From Fomes fomentarius (Eukaryota > Basidiomycota > Agaricomycetes > Polyporales > Polyporaceae), in the NCBI GenBank assembly GCA_022606135.1, contig JABYQN010000004.1, positions 2,232,001 to 2,296,000 of the forward strand: a stretch of DNA of 64,000 bases, given 5' to 3'. The position numbers and the translations under genes are program-made. Positions 1-12,176 of the stretch are shown here, in pieces (positions within the stretch are counted from its first letter, which is position 1; every line of letters begins with the position of its first letter). The notes beneath the pieces were generated by a model. It saw only the letters and a program-made list of their open reading frames with translations. It was not told the DNA's origin and did not search any database.

Positions 1-1937
1 GTGACATCATCCGTCCATCCTGCTGATAGTCTCCTCGTAACTGCAGGGGAGTCGGGATAACTGTCTTGTGCAGCGTGCGTGTCTTGACTTGCCCGCGTGG
101 CCCGAGACGTGCTGATATTCTTCCAGGCAAGCATCGCATTGTGCGTGCAAGGGTGAGTATCATGTCCCCGACCTTGTCCTACAGGCGTAATCTGACCCAT
201 CATCGTGTGTGCGTATCAGGTACTATACATGGCGAGTCTGGATCGGTGCGTGGAACCTCTTCTTCTCGGCGAATACCAGATGGCCAATCAGCCCGATTCC
301 ATAGTCAGCGGTAACTCGATCGTCTGGACCGGAATCATCGTAAGTCCACCTGGGGGAATCTCGCTTCCGCGTTTCATCTATTCACGACCCATCGTTCTTC
401 CCTTCAGGGCACGTTCGCACTGGCCCGCGTAGGTCGGTAGATCAATTATGATAAGCTTCTTTCTGTGACTTCTTGCTAACTCTCGTCCCTATCCTCCAAA
501 TTACACACGTACAGGCTTCGGTATCGGTACGTAGCAAGGCACCCTGCTATGTTTTGCCCGACCTTTCTCACCCGACTGTCGTTCCTGCACAGCCTCCTGC
601 GTCCTCTGCTACCTCTACCCCTCTTGGCCGATCCTCCGTGCCCGCGAAGACTCCCTGGTATGCATACTATCTCCGATATCGACCTTCCCGTCCCTCACTC
701 ACCCCTGATGTCGACAGGTGACAGTCAGCGGCGGCCTTGGCTCTGCGGCGCTTGTCGACATCCTTGTCGCGCTTACATTGACGATCTACCTCAAACGTCG
801 TCGTTCTAGTGACTCATGGCCAAAGTACGCACCACATCCGTCCGTGCCATTGTGGTCCATCGCTCACATGCATGTCCTCCACACCTGTGATGATGCCTAC
901 CTTACGATCTGTCATCACTAGGGAGTCGAACAGCATGGTGAATCGCATTCTGCTGTACGCCGTCAACACAGGCGCAATCACTTGGTGCGTCCGCACTCAG
1001 GTTCCGAACCTTCACTGTGTGCCCTTTCCGGCCGTCGGGAGTGCCTGTAACGCGGGACTTCGGCTAACTTGATTCTCTCGTCCAGCACGGCATCGATTCT
1101 ATGTGTTATTTTGGTATGTGTATACACCCCTCTGCCGCTGCAGACGCTAACCTGAGCATTCGGTTTTGGTCCTCGTGCCTGGAAAATCACCTGCATCCGA
1201 TAGTTTGCGGTACAGAAGAATAGTTTAACCTTCCTCGGGCTAGTCGAGGTCCAGGCCAAACGTATGTCCTTCTCAACCGACATTTTCCCCTTATCTTTCG
1301 CTCTCGCGTCCAATTCCGGTTTCCTCTAGCTTGCGCGCCACGCAGTACTGACGGCTTACCAGTGTACTCGAACTCGTTCCTGGGTTCCCTCAACGCGCGT
1401 TCGCACATTCGTAGCAAGAGCGTTCGCACTTTCTCTTCCTCGGGCAGCGGCTTCCACGCTCACGTCCACAGCGGCGCACCACGCGTTCCAGTGGTGAGTA
1501 CTCGAGTCCCGAGCCCCGACTCCATCGCGAGTTTTGGGCTACCCCGTCCCGACGTACTTATCTTTCGTGATCCCAATGAGCTGATGGCCGAACGTTCCCG
1601 TCTTCTATGTTTCGCCCCGCCCTCCGGATCCTTCTCGTCGTTACCACCCTCTCCATTGTCGCCCTCCTCGCCCTCCTCTCCGTTGTCGCCTCCCTCTCCA
1701 TCTGCGCTGGTTCCTTTCCCTCGGATGTCGTCGTGACGCCAGCTCGAGGTGTATCAACACACCGTGGTGGAGGATGATTGCTCGCCGATGAGCTCACCGC
1801 GCACACCTGATAGCGTGAGTATCCACCATTCAGTGTTATGCAGAGCGCGCCGATCCTCACGATGCAATCGCGACTGCTGCCAGGTCAACTTCGATTTGAA
1901 GAGCCTCCGGTCTGCGAAAGGTGGCGAGCTTGCGTAG
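1..1937 (+). CDS. DUF6534-type multi-helix membrane protein, 5' end outside window
   Basis: No function is established for this basidiomycete family. Visible exons, in order, encode ITVLCS (near 50-70), an ASIALCVQ micro-exon (near 155), YYTWRVWI (near 223), SGNSIVWTGII (from about 307), GTFALARV, GFGI, a helix from VTVSGGLGSAALVD (from 718), SNSMVNRILLYAVNTGAIT (near 925), FLGLVEVQAKR, then YSNSFLGSLNARSHIR (from 1362). The C-terminal tail is hydrophilic (EDDCSPMSSPRTPDSV) and ends at TAG 1935-1937. Each block has a counterpart in the next gene downstream. That paralog has about 800 bases of coding region before YYTWRV, so the start codon and first helices here must lie left of the window. 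Several introns are about 50 nt. Strong as a family call, weak on exact splice sites. Confidence 0.7.
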
Positions 1938-3683
1938 ATAATTTATGGACTACGCGTAGTATGGACTTCCGACTCGTCACGACTACTTAGACTGAGTCCC
2001 CAAGCTTGGATAGCCTGCGGACCGTTCATCATATTCATCAGCATCTTGCCCCGCGGGCAACTACTCTTCTCTGCTCATTTCTCTGGGCGTTGTCGGAGAT
2101 GATACCCTCTCACGTTATAGGATACGCTTGCTGGGTGCGATTGTGGATATGCAACGAATGGTGCTGTATTACTCACGGTCGGTACTAACCTGACCCTCCC
2201 CAATGTATCTTGAATCTGGATCGGAACGTGGTGATCAATTCACACTGTTGTAACTTACACTTGCTGCCGTTATTGAGGATCCCAATCCTTCTCGTCGTCC
2301 ATCTGTATCAAATGTTCTGCTTGCCACCCCGACTCCAACCCCAATTTGGCATGGAGCAAGCACCGATTTACCGGCCTTCTCGGGCTTGAGAGTACTAGAG
2401 CGGCTGAATAGTGAACGGACCGCTGTTGGACCTGACTGAATGTGAGTCTGCCTGGCACGACCGTTCAAACGTTCTACTACTACGTTTATAAGGGTTTGAT
2501 ACTGTGGATGGAAGCGAGTATGTAGCTCCGGGTCTTCAGTGATTTCAACTTGACGCTATTTGACAGCGGCCTCGTGCTGCAAGGTGACGGCCAAATGGCC
2601 CAACTTGGTGGGTTTCGTCGGTATGGATAGCAAGGGACTACTGTACTGTCTGGGGATCACAGTTCTGCGCGCGTCTGAGGCGATGGGACCGTCAGGCAGA
2701 TCAACAGCGATTGCGGACAACACCGGCTGTACGGCATCTGTCTGTTGGGCTGCGGCTCTTTGCCATGAGTTGGGCCGATGTAGATGTCATGGGGCGTTGG
2801 AGTGGCGTTGCCTTCGAACATGGTGTCCACGAACAGGGTCCGAGACACACGACAATCTCCGTATGTCCCCATGCTACCATGATCATGCAGTATACTTACT
2901 TATGTATTTCAACGGGTTTCACTGATGCAACTCGTAATCCCCGACGTTCGTCATCATTATCTGTGCGGTATGACCTCAACAGTCGTCAAGAGAACGTGCC
3001 AAAAGGACGTGCACCCTTCCGAGGAATTGGCGAAGTCATGATTGAACATTCGGCTCGTGTCCTTCCAGGTGTCGTCCTCTCACTCCGGCGCCAAGGTGGC
3101 ACACTGACGATTACCGTTTAATCCTACTGCATCAGCACTCTTTCGTCGAAGGTACGAGTCGAACAAGTCACAAGCCTGAATTTCGGAACGGCACATCCCT
3201 TTCAATTGAACTCAAGTAGATGCTAGCGTTCAAGTCTGAGCAAATCGGGAGCGTTCCGACCTCATGCTGATGCTGTGACGTTCATTTAACGAGGCACAGA
3301 CCCCAGATGGTCTGGCTGTGCATCATCATCGCACTCGCTCGCTAAGTACTCGAGTATGTACTTCCTTGACCCTCGGTCTTACCCGACCCGCTCACACGAC
3401 CTGGGCGATCAGTGTTCTCGCTCCCGGTTTGTAATGCATGACTGGGGTCTGATGCGCCGGTTTAACCGCCATTGCAAATGTCCCAAAAGGATTCGTTCCA
3501 TCTTCCGAGCATACGTGCGAGCGTTTCCTTCAACTTACAATTGAACGCCCGTATTGGAGGCAGTCTGGCGCTTGTCTGGGTGCTTCTGTCTGGGTATACT
3601 GGCCTCGACCTCGACAATGCAACCGCACAAATACCACGCTCCTTGCTTCCTTCCCCTTCCCTTCTTGCCCGATCTTCCTCAGC
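1938..3683. other. Intergenic, 1.7 kb between two DUF6534 paralogs
   Basis: Open frames up to about 135 codons exist on both strands, for example near 2560-3121, but none carries a motif I recognise and none aligns with the flanking paralogs. The last 150 bases before 3684 are pyrimidine-rich, as expected for the promoter and 5' leader of the next gene. Confidence 0.5.
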
Positions 3684-5721
3684 ATGAGCACATCCCCTCC
3701 ACAATCAGGCTCTTCCGAAGGTGTTCTTCCGCCTGGACTGACGGCTAACCTTGCGGAGGAGGTGATGGGCGGCCTCTTAATTGAGATTTTCATTGCATGC
3801 ATGTAAGTCTCAATCAGCCAGGTTTTATCTAGTGGCCAGAGCGCATGTTCTGATTTCTTCGACCTCATGAATAGTCTGTATGGCATGACCACCCTGCAGG
3901 CGTTCATCTACTCCCAAAAGTATCCCAACGATAAGCCGTTGCTGAAGTTCCTCGTGAGCCGCTCTCGCATCCTTCGTGTTCTGAGGGCGCTCAGGATGAT
4001 TATCAGGTCCTAGCGGTGTGGTGCGTTATCACCAAAGGATGACCTTCGTTGCTCGGGCTGACAAATCGTTGCTACTCTCTGTCCTTTCAAGGATCCTCGA
4101 GACAGTACACACTGCGTTCTGCATGCAGTTTGTGTATGATTATCTCATCGTCGGGTTCTCCGATTTCCGGAGTTTCATCCATATTAACTCGTACGTCCCA
4201 CATGTGCTAGATAGGCTTCAGGCAATCACCCCACTGACTAGCACTCTCATCGACAATAACGCAGGGGAGTTGGAGTGAGTTACGACTTGACTTTTCACTC
4301 ATCCATCTGTCAGAGTCTGATATATCTTCTTGTGTAGGTAACAGTGATTTGCAGTGTAAGTCCGCGTTTCGCTCGCTGCTATATACACCCTGATATCCTC
4401 CTGCAGGCATTGGTTGCAGCATGCGTACAAGGGTATCTTGATCCGTCACGTCAATGTGTCCATGGCATCGTGCTCACGAGGGCATGACAGATACTACACG
4501 TGGAGAGTGTATATCGGCACGTCTGTTCAACCGATTGTAGACGGTGGTGAAGAGTGTTCATTGACGTATTATTTAGTCAGCGGGCGATCTATCATCTGGA
4601 CGGGTATCATTGTACGTTTGCATCCTTCGCCGTTGTCATCCTCGCGCCTATGTTCACAATCCTCAGGGTCTCTTCGCTGTGACCAGAGTAGGTATGTATA
4701 CAAAAAATACCTAAAAGTCACATTACACGCCTCTCATGGATCATACCCGCCACGCCCGCAGGCTTCGGCTTTGGTACGTTGACTACTATCCTACCTACCG
4801 ACCAGACGGTGATAAATCGCACGGATTGATCAGGATCAGCCGCCCTTACCTACATTTATCCTAACTGGATCGAACTGCGCGACTACCACACCTCCCTGGT
4901 AAGTATCTATACTCTACCACAGGCTCTCTAATTCCATATTTAAACAACAGGTCACAGTTAGCGGCGGCCTCGGTTCAGCAGCACTGGTGGACCTACTCGT
5001 CGCATTTACGCTGACGTTCTACCTGAAGCACGGGAGAGCAACTATACACAAGTGGGTATAATAAGAAGTCTTCGCTGAAAGCCACAATAACGACCCTGAG
5101 CCAGGCAATCCAACAGCATGATCAACAAGATCTTGCTGTACACAGTCAACACGGGGGCGATCACTGGGTATGATCTTTTTGGTCTTCAACACTTGATTGC
5201 GAGCTCTGAACGGTCTGTACCACCAGCACTGCATCTCTGATCTGTGTCATACTCGTGCGTTTATTCGTAATGTGGTAACGAATAGGCGGACTGACATGAG
5301 CAAAATGAAAGTTTGCTACCAAGAAGAGTAGTCTTGTATTTCTCGGATTGGTGGAGATACAAACGAAACGTTTGTTCCGATCATTCCATATCCTTTGCTG
5401 TGTACTCATGATCGCGTCTTCCACAGTGTACGCCAACTCTTTCCTCGGCTCCTTGAACGCACGGTCGCACATCCGAAATGCAAGCACCTTCAGCGGCGGG
5501 CGGGCGTTCTCGTCCGACCGCGGCGGCGAGTTCTCTCTCACGTCTCCCCGTGCCGCGCCTGTTGTACGCCCCTATATCGCTCAGTGTTCTCATGCAATGA
5601 CTGATATATCCGCCAGATCGAAGTCACCAGGCAAACCATCACACATGACGATCAGGGAGGATCCTACATGACCGGAGACGATTACGACATGAAGAATTTT
5701 AAGAGCGGTTCTCTCCCTTAG
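3684..5721 (+). CDS. DUF6534-type multi-helix membrane protein
   Basis: Tandem paralog of the gene at 1-1937. The start ATG 3684 opens MSTSPPQSGSSEG. Next come a helix exon (LLIEIFIACM), LYGMTTLQAFIYSQKYPNDK (from about 3878), ILETVHTAFCMQFVYDYLIV (near 4090), RYYTWRVYI (4490), SGRSIIWTGII, GLFAVTRV, GFGF, YIYPNWIELRDYHTSL, the DUF6534 helix VTVSGGLGSAALVDLLVAF (4951), SNSMINKILLYTVNTGAIT (5112), FLGLVEIQTK, VYANSFLGSLNARSHIR (5430), and a tail ending NFKSGSLP at TAG 5719-5721. It reads through as an intact gene of about a dozen exons. The intron after VYI appears to start with GC rather than GT, from about 4517. It converges on the next gene, with only about 180 bases between the stop codons. 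Function unknown; a plasma-membrane sensor or transporter would be speculation. Confidence 0.75.
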
Positions 5722-5900
5722 AGCCCCTCATTCCATACTCATATCCTTGACAACTTACACTGCGCGCTCCAGCCCATATTGTTGTACGGTACATTGCGTC
5801 GCTGGGACCTCGCAATAATTTATTCATCCATGTAGGCTGATACAACAATATCATACGCTCGATAGTTTGTGGGGACTGACATCATAGATCGATTACCAGA

Positions 5901-8342
5901 TCACACATCGTCCTTTATCTCCCCATCAGACGTGTGGCTCTGACTCGTGTCGCGTGCGAACGTTGTCCCGTTACTGATCTTGATATCGAACACGGGACGA
6001 CGAACCTGGAAGCATGCTTCCTACTCATGATTGTTAGAACTACTATGTCTCCTCCCCGAGCAGAGCATGGGGCGCAAAACTCACCTCAGCTGTCCCCATT
6101 GCTGTGCTGCAGGTTTTCTCGAACGCACACATTCCAAAGGAACCAGGATTACCCACACCGAAGGCACACCGATCGTTCAGCGATCGTCTCGAGTTTAGCC
6201 TGACAACGTGAGCAGTGTTGAGTCATCATACCGATGGTGGACATCTATGCGAGAGCCTTACACAGCTAGAACGGAGTTCGCATATGCTACATGAGTAGAT
6301 CAGCGAGAGATCTACAATAGTCAAGATGGGTCAAAAACGTACTTCTCGTCGAGATCATATTGAAGCTAACATAGATCAGGTTCTTTGGGTAGGCAACCGC
6401 CTGCGTTCGCGTTTAGTATCGGGGTCGTTGCCAAGTGAGTGAAGAAAAAGAAAGTGAGTGCTCACAAATACGAGGGACAAGATACTGAACAATCTGTGAT
6501 GTGATGTCACCATTCTTCTGTCAGAAGCCAAGATGGGTTGCTAGAGGTGACACCACCCTTACCCGGTCAACAATCCTGCCACCGCCGCTTCTGTGAGTGT
6601 AGTGCTCCATACCGGAAGAACATACTTGGAGTAACATACCCGTGTTGATAGTATAGACGATCAAGACATCGATCAAGCTATCAGTTCTGCAGACACTGTT
6701 CAGTGTGCCTATCACAGACTTCACATTGAATCGAAACGTACGCTGTAAAGCCCGTGCGGCTGCCTCGCAAAATATAGATGAGCGTGCAGGTAAGCACTGC
6801 ATCCGCCGAAACCGCAAAACCAAATCCTATTGAGATCAGCCACTATTGAGGTGTACTCGCTCAGTGGCTAGTCAGAGGTTCAAGAGTGCCTATGCTTACG
6901 GTGTAGTTCGCCCACTTCACGAAGGAGATTTGGATGAATATATGGAAGCTTGGCTTGAGCTTTAATAAACTCGACTTCGAAGAAAGACTGACGCTTCTAC
7001 GGTCGAGGCTGCCTCATGTATCAGTATCGAGTCTGTCATCAACGATAGGAGTAAGACTGACCTATAACGAATGCTAGGAAGAGGAACATCAGCGGTGGGT
7101 CCACTGATTACTGATTGGGAGGAGTGAAGTGATGATGAGACACTCACCGAGCTCGCCGATCATGAAGAATATCTGTCAGAACGTTGAAAATACCACTCCT
7201 TCTACTCAATGAAACAATACCTACGACGAAGCCAACAATTATTCGGTATTGCGTCCCCACTACAAAAAGACCTCCTGGTGAGTGTCCTGAACTTGTACTA
7301 GCCGATAAATCTTACTCACTGAGGTAGATGCGACGTGCATAGAAACTTCATAAGAAGGGAAGGGTCGATCGGTACTCGTCGCGTACATCATAAGCAGAAG
7401 AGAGCTGACCCATGGCAGAGGAAGATGAGAGTGCCCTGCCCATAGTTTTTATTAGGAGATGACACATCTGACGTCCATGCTACTCACAGTCACTACCGGA
7501 AGCAGCTGAGGATTAGGACTAATTTAGCTCGCCGTAATAGCGCTTCCAGTGATGATATGTGCTGCGTACCCTTAGTGACCTATCGCCGAAGGATATGAGT
7601 TTCGATACCAACAGAGCGGGTTATGACGTACCAGACACCATTGAGCAAGGCAACAGGATAGAAGTAATTCTCCGTGAGGTAATAGTAGCTGTGTATAGTT
7701 GATCACTACGTCAAGTAACGTAATACACCCGAGTCAAAATGAGATGTGTACTGACCACATATGAATGCATAGAGCGGTGTGGAATGTTTCCAGAAGCCTA
7801 CGTGCAGATTGAGATTGAGTTGTTATACACTCCAGCTGGAGTTCCGTCTGAAACCCTACACCAAGAGTGCAACCTGGGAGAATATCTCAATAAACACTGT
7901 GATCCGAGGGCGTGTTGGAGTAGTTTCCTCACCATGATCTTGAGTACTGAACTGTCCTGAGGATACATGCGAAAATATCGGTAAGATTGATGCACAGTGA
8001 GACCGAAAAGACTGATAATACGACCATTAGAAAGAAGAAGACTGATGGGCATACAAGGAACTCAACTCACACAAGACCAGCACAAGTACCTAGTAGCACG
8101 GCACCAAAGGTATTGTCCAGGGAAGGGACTTGAGTGAGAAGTAGGGTTGAATGCGCGCAAGCAGAGTTTTGGACGTCGGCGACCAGAGACATATTGTCTG
8201 AACGTTGAGTTTCACTGCGGGATTGTGTGTAGATATAGCCAGTTCATCTGGTATGCAAGGTTTGATAATATTTCAAGGTTCGATTTCGAATTGATGCATT
8301 CCCATCGACGCCCACAACTTCTTCAGTAGTGAGCGTAGACAT
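5901..8342 (-). CDS. DUF6534-type multi-helix membrane protein, start uncertain
   Basis: Exons read on the reverse strand: DNTFGAVLLGTCAG (about 8115-8075), SLFGLTVHQSYRYFRMYPQD (near 8010), YYYLTENYFYPVALLNGVW (near 7690-7630), STVEASVF (near 7000), FHIFIQISFVKWANYT (near 6940), FAVSADAVLTCTLIYILRGS (near 6815), RTDSLIDVLIVYTINTG (near 6690), YPKNLIYVSFNMISTR (near 6380), ANSVLAVLNSRRSLNDRCAF (6280-6160), and a tail FDIKISNGTTFARDTSQSH stopping at 5901. These are the canonical blocks of the family. The third-helix block near 7400-7500 is hard to read. The ATG at 8342 (MSTLTTEEV) is a plausible start that needs an intron to reach DNTFGA, but it is not proven. Confidence 0.65.
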
Positions 8343-9032
8343 GAGACACAGGGCATGGGAAGGGGCTCGCCGCTCGAGATCACGAGACCGAGAGATGAGG
8401 GTCCTGAAGGGTAGGTTGGAGCCAGTTGAGGGTATAGCGGGGTGCAGCTGGTAGACGCGACACGGGGGAAGCTCAAGGAGGCGGGGCACAGTACCTCGGT
8501 AGATCACTTCGGGATCGATTGTGATCTATATAGTTGCACAGCTCAACCACAGAAGGCGAAGGGCTATGTGTGAAGATCATTTGAAGCAGTGGCCCGTGGA
8601 AGGTGAACTGAATCACTGTGAATAGATTCGAAGAGATGGATGGGTTGATGATGTTGCAAGATGAATGATGCGAGTGCGAGAAGCTGACAGATAAAAATGC
8701 TCGCCGCTTTGAAGGTGGTTCAGTGAGATGCGCTCAAAAACGAAGTGGCAAGAAAGGAAGATCAGCCCAGACACGAGGCGAGTGTACAAATGAGCGTACC
8801 TCCAAGTTGCCAAACGGCGACGGCGCTTACCTACTGGACTAGACGCCCTCACTCTTTGGAGAAGCCAAGTGCCAACTTTGATGCAAGCATGGCTCAGCTG
8901 TGCACTCACTATGGCACAATCGATATGCACATTCCTCCGCTCATACCTCACAAAAGAGTCACTACATTCAATATAGAATCCTGGACGGTTGTGCTACAAT
9001 CAGTCCGGGCCTGGGCACACTCTTCTCCCAGT
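8343..9032. other. Intergenic between DUF6534 gene and DyP copy 1
   Basis: This holds the promoter side of the gene at 5901-8342 and the 3' flank of the first peroxidase. A 112-codon frame at 8613-8951 (- strand) has no recognisable domain. I see no gene here. Confidence 0.4.
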
Positions 9033-10902
9033 TCACAGCGCAAACTTGCTGCTAAGGACCGGGATAGAGGGCGTGAAGAAGTACTCTCCACCCTTCGGGA
9101 CAACCCACTCCATGGGAAGCGTCAAGTTTGTGCTCTGGTTGTTCGGGTCAGTGCCCACTATGGACCGTGGACCATCGCCGTTGGTCTGTCCAATGATGGC
9201 GTCAAAGCCAGGGTTAGGAACTGCCGTCTTGAAGGGAGGGAAGTCCGTTGCGTTCGCCCAGCCTACGCTCGCCACAGCATCAGTCAGTATGCATGCACGG
9301 TCATGTTAAGAGGGAACACCCACTCTCTTGGATGAACTTGAATCCGTTCACGATGTTGCTCTGGTACGCAGCAAAGATGAGGCCGCTGGATGCCAAACCC
9401 CAAATCAGTCAGATATCTCGTACCCAATATTCATCCAGAGATTTCTTACCGGTCAAGCAGCGGGTCGGTTTTCCCCAATGAACTCTCAATGGGAGTGACC
9501 TCTGGCCCGAACTGGATACCACGACGGATGATACGCCTGTTTGCCGTGGGGAACGGTCCTCCTTGCGAAGACGAAACATCTTCCAGATCCGCACGGGGGT
9601 TTGTCTTGCGCGTGTGCGCCGCGAACGGGCACCGATCCTGCGTTTGCTGGTCATCAGGGAAGTCGTACCTGAAGTTGTTGTTCTGCGCGGGGTCCGTCCC
9701 AGCAGCCGGATTATCCTGGAGCGGGAAGACATCGATAGGTGCACCTGACAACATTCGAGCTCACATAAACCACACGAGCACAGAGAGACTAGTATCATAG
9801 TTCGAACGTACCACTCTTCCAACGACCGATGAGCCGAGCGCCGCGAAGCTCACTGCCCTGTTCAGGCGTTAAGCCGGGTGCCACGATTGGGTTGTTCTTC
9901 AGGAAGGTGTTGAACTCGGGCACGAGCTGTGAGAGCTGGCGAATCACGAGGAAGCTCCCATCAAGAGTCCAATCCGGACGGCGGATGAGACCACTTGTAG
10001 TGCCCGCCGTGATGTCCCCTTCACGTCCGCACAAGATGACACCCTGCGGGACGGTCTCCTGTCCGGGGTTCGGCTTGGTGTCGAAGCCCTTGACGGCGGG
10101 CTGCGAGATCCCGTCCAAGAAGCCGAAGCTGCAAATGCGTGTGTCAGGCAATGTGAAAAAAGCAATATGCAAGGTAAGGTCTCACTGTTCTTGACCCTTC
10201 GCGTCCCCTGGACGCACGTTGCCAGTGAGCGTGAACAGCTCATGGAGCGTGAAGGGTAAAGTGAGGACGTTGAAGATGCCCAACACATTTGCGTGGGCCG
10301 CGGCGACAGTGAGCTCCGAGTCGCCCGAGATCAAGATCACTCCGTGAATAGGTTGCTTGAATTCCGGGAGCCAGTTTGGATCGAACTTTCCAGTAGCGTC
10401 GACAGTACCTGGGTCACCGAGATCCTGCGCACCGGCAAGCTGACCGGCTTCGAAGGCGACATCACCAGTATTATCGGTAATGCCCAGCTAGTACCCATCG
10501 TCCGTCAGATTTATGTGCTGATAATCCGGGGATAACTCTCGAGAACATCACGAACCTTCGCCAGCCCGGCGTGTGAGAATGCGATGTTGATACCAGAGAT
10601 CGTGAGGAGCTGAAGAGCCTGCAAATCCAACTTCGTAGCCTGCTTGTGCGCGTCGATCGCCGAGCGGTCATTGGCAACCTGAGCGGTCGACGTGATCAGC
10701 GGAATAAGCAGTTTGAGACGCTGCCTGAAGGCAGTGACGTTGTCGTCAATTCGGAAGAACACATAGTGCTGGACTTTCTTCGGGAGACCCAACCTGAACG
10801 TACCATGTTAGTGTCGAGGAAGATGCAAGAGATAAAGAATTATACGCACAGGATGTCGCCTTGGATGTTGGCGGGGTCGAAGGGTGGAACAGTGGCGGCC
10901 AT
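9033..10902 (-). CDS. DyP-type heme peroxidase, tandem copy 1
   Basis: Dye-decolorizing peroxidase: a heme enzyme that uses hydrogen peroxide to oxidise dyes and phenolic or other aromatic substrates. ATG 10902 opens MAATVPPFDPANIQGDIL, the usual start of the mature fungal fold. Following blocks: VQHYVFFRIDDNVTAFRQRL, GINIAFSHAGLAK, LGITDNTGDVAFEAGQ, HGVILISGDSELTV, then FGFLDGISQPAV (near 10125), which carries the GxxDG motif with the distal catalytic Asp. CPFAAHTRKTNPR (near 9630) holds the proximal heme His, and RRIIRRGIQFG (near 9530) the distal Arg. The C-terminus EWVVPKGGEYFFTPSIP ends at 9033. All key residues are present and about six introns splice cleanly. No secretion signal is visible. 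It is nearly identical to copy 2. Confidence 0.93.
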
Positions 10903-12176
10903 GTTTGATGATCAACTGTGAATACGGTTATCACTACAGCACGGTGGAGAGTTGGTTGGAGGGAAACATACTCGGTTTGGATATGCTGACCGTGCCATTC
11001 GTTCCTCTCCTCTTATACTGTTCCATCCCGAGGAGCGTCTCACTGTCCAGAAATGTTTGTTCCAGTCACCAAAAACGCAATATCCGCCCACGGCAGCATA
11101 GTGCATCAAGGACCAATCGGAGCCATCCTATCGCAAAGACATTCACCGGTGGCCCATATTCGTGGGCATAGTTAATCCGACACACGGGGAAAGACTCAAC
11201 TCATCCAAGCATCTGTTCACGCCCTCTGTCAATACAGTGAATGACTTCCTCTGTGACAGCGCACAAAGAGCAATGCTCACTGACAGTCTAGAGAACTGGA
11301 GACCACACAACTCCGCTTTGGTCCCACCCACGTCAGCACGGCACCGTTGAAGAAGCATTCGAACCGTCGCGCACTACTCAAACTCCGGACATAGTCGTGA
11401 TACGAACCGTCGCGATCTGACTAGAGTAATGGAAGACCGTTACGCAATGATGCTATAATTACATCCTTGGATCACCTGAGTGAATTGGTTCCAAGCATCA
11501 GTATAACGCGAGCTGTATAAGCTATATGCCGATAGTTTGGTTAACACCAGAATGGTCGGTACCGACTCCGACAGCGTGTCATATTCCTCCGAGGAAAGCG
11601 GATGACACAGTAATAGCACACTAGAAGGCAGCAAGGATCCCCACGCATCATTGTGTCGCAATACTATGGAAGAGACGAAGGCTCACTGCAGCAGTCATAC
11701 CCAAACCACACGAGGCTGTTTCAACTGTCCAACGCACGGCATAGTAATGGCGCTCGTGCCAATGTCAAAATACACGAGCGCAACTTGAATGAGCATATCG
11801 AGTATCTGCCTTAGTCTTAGTAAAACTGAGTGATGTTGCATGAGCGAAAGATCGGCGGGGCGTAGGACTTGTCCCTTGAAGTTGAGTTTCGGAAGGTGCA
11901 CTTGAAGAACCTCAAGATAATTGAAGGCCATCAAAAGCGGCCATGAGAGCCGCCCATTGGCATTATCCGGAAGTTAGCCTGGGATAGCGCTTCAAAGCTT
12001 CAAGCTTCAGTCTCGAAGTTCCCCAACTTCTCCATAACATGACATGGCATTGACAAGGACCGAGACGGCTTGTACTTCTAGGCGATATGCTATGCAATCC
12101 CATAGCGAGATATAAGTACATGCAAGATTCCCATATAGTATAACAGGTGCACTTCCGAATCAGCTCCTCTCACAGT
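10903..12176. repeat. Intergenic part of duplicated DyP unit (copy 1 upstream)
   Basis: This noncoding stretch aligns with 14063-15517 over several blocks. Examples are the segment from 11105 (catcaaggaccaatcgg) with that from 14278 (catcaaggaccaatcag), the 11460-11640 block with 14590-14790, and the 11675-11760 block with 14910-14990. The duplication therefore includes about 1.2 kb of upstream DNA. Short - strand frames at 11440-11661 and 11695-11934 have no recognisable domain. Their position is conserved with a frame at 14544-14801, so a decayed passenger gene is possible. Confidence 0.7.
11009..11017 (-). promoter_or_regulatory. TATA-like element of DyP copy 1
   Basis: The reverse strand reads TATAAGAGG about 110 bases upstream of the ATG. 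The same element sits at the same distance in copies 2 and 3. Confidence 0.5.

Noticed and set aside
2560..3121. Overlapping + strand frames of 121 and 136 codons
   Set aside because: No domain, no similarity to the flanking paralogs, and no splice-consistent extension; not supported as a gene.
8745..9335. 196-codon open frame on the + strand
   Set aside because: Its right half is the antisense of the last DyP exon, which is strongly supported on the - strand.
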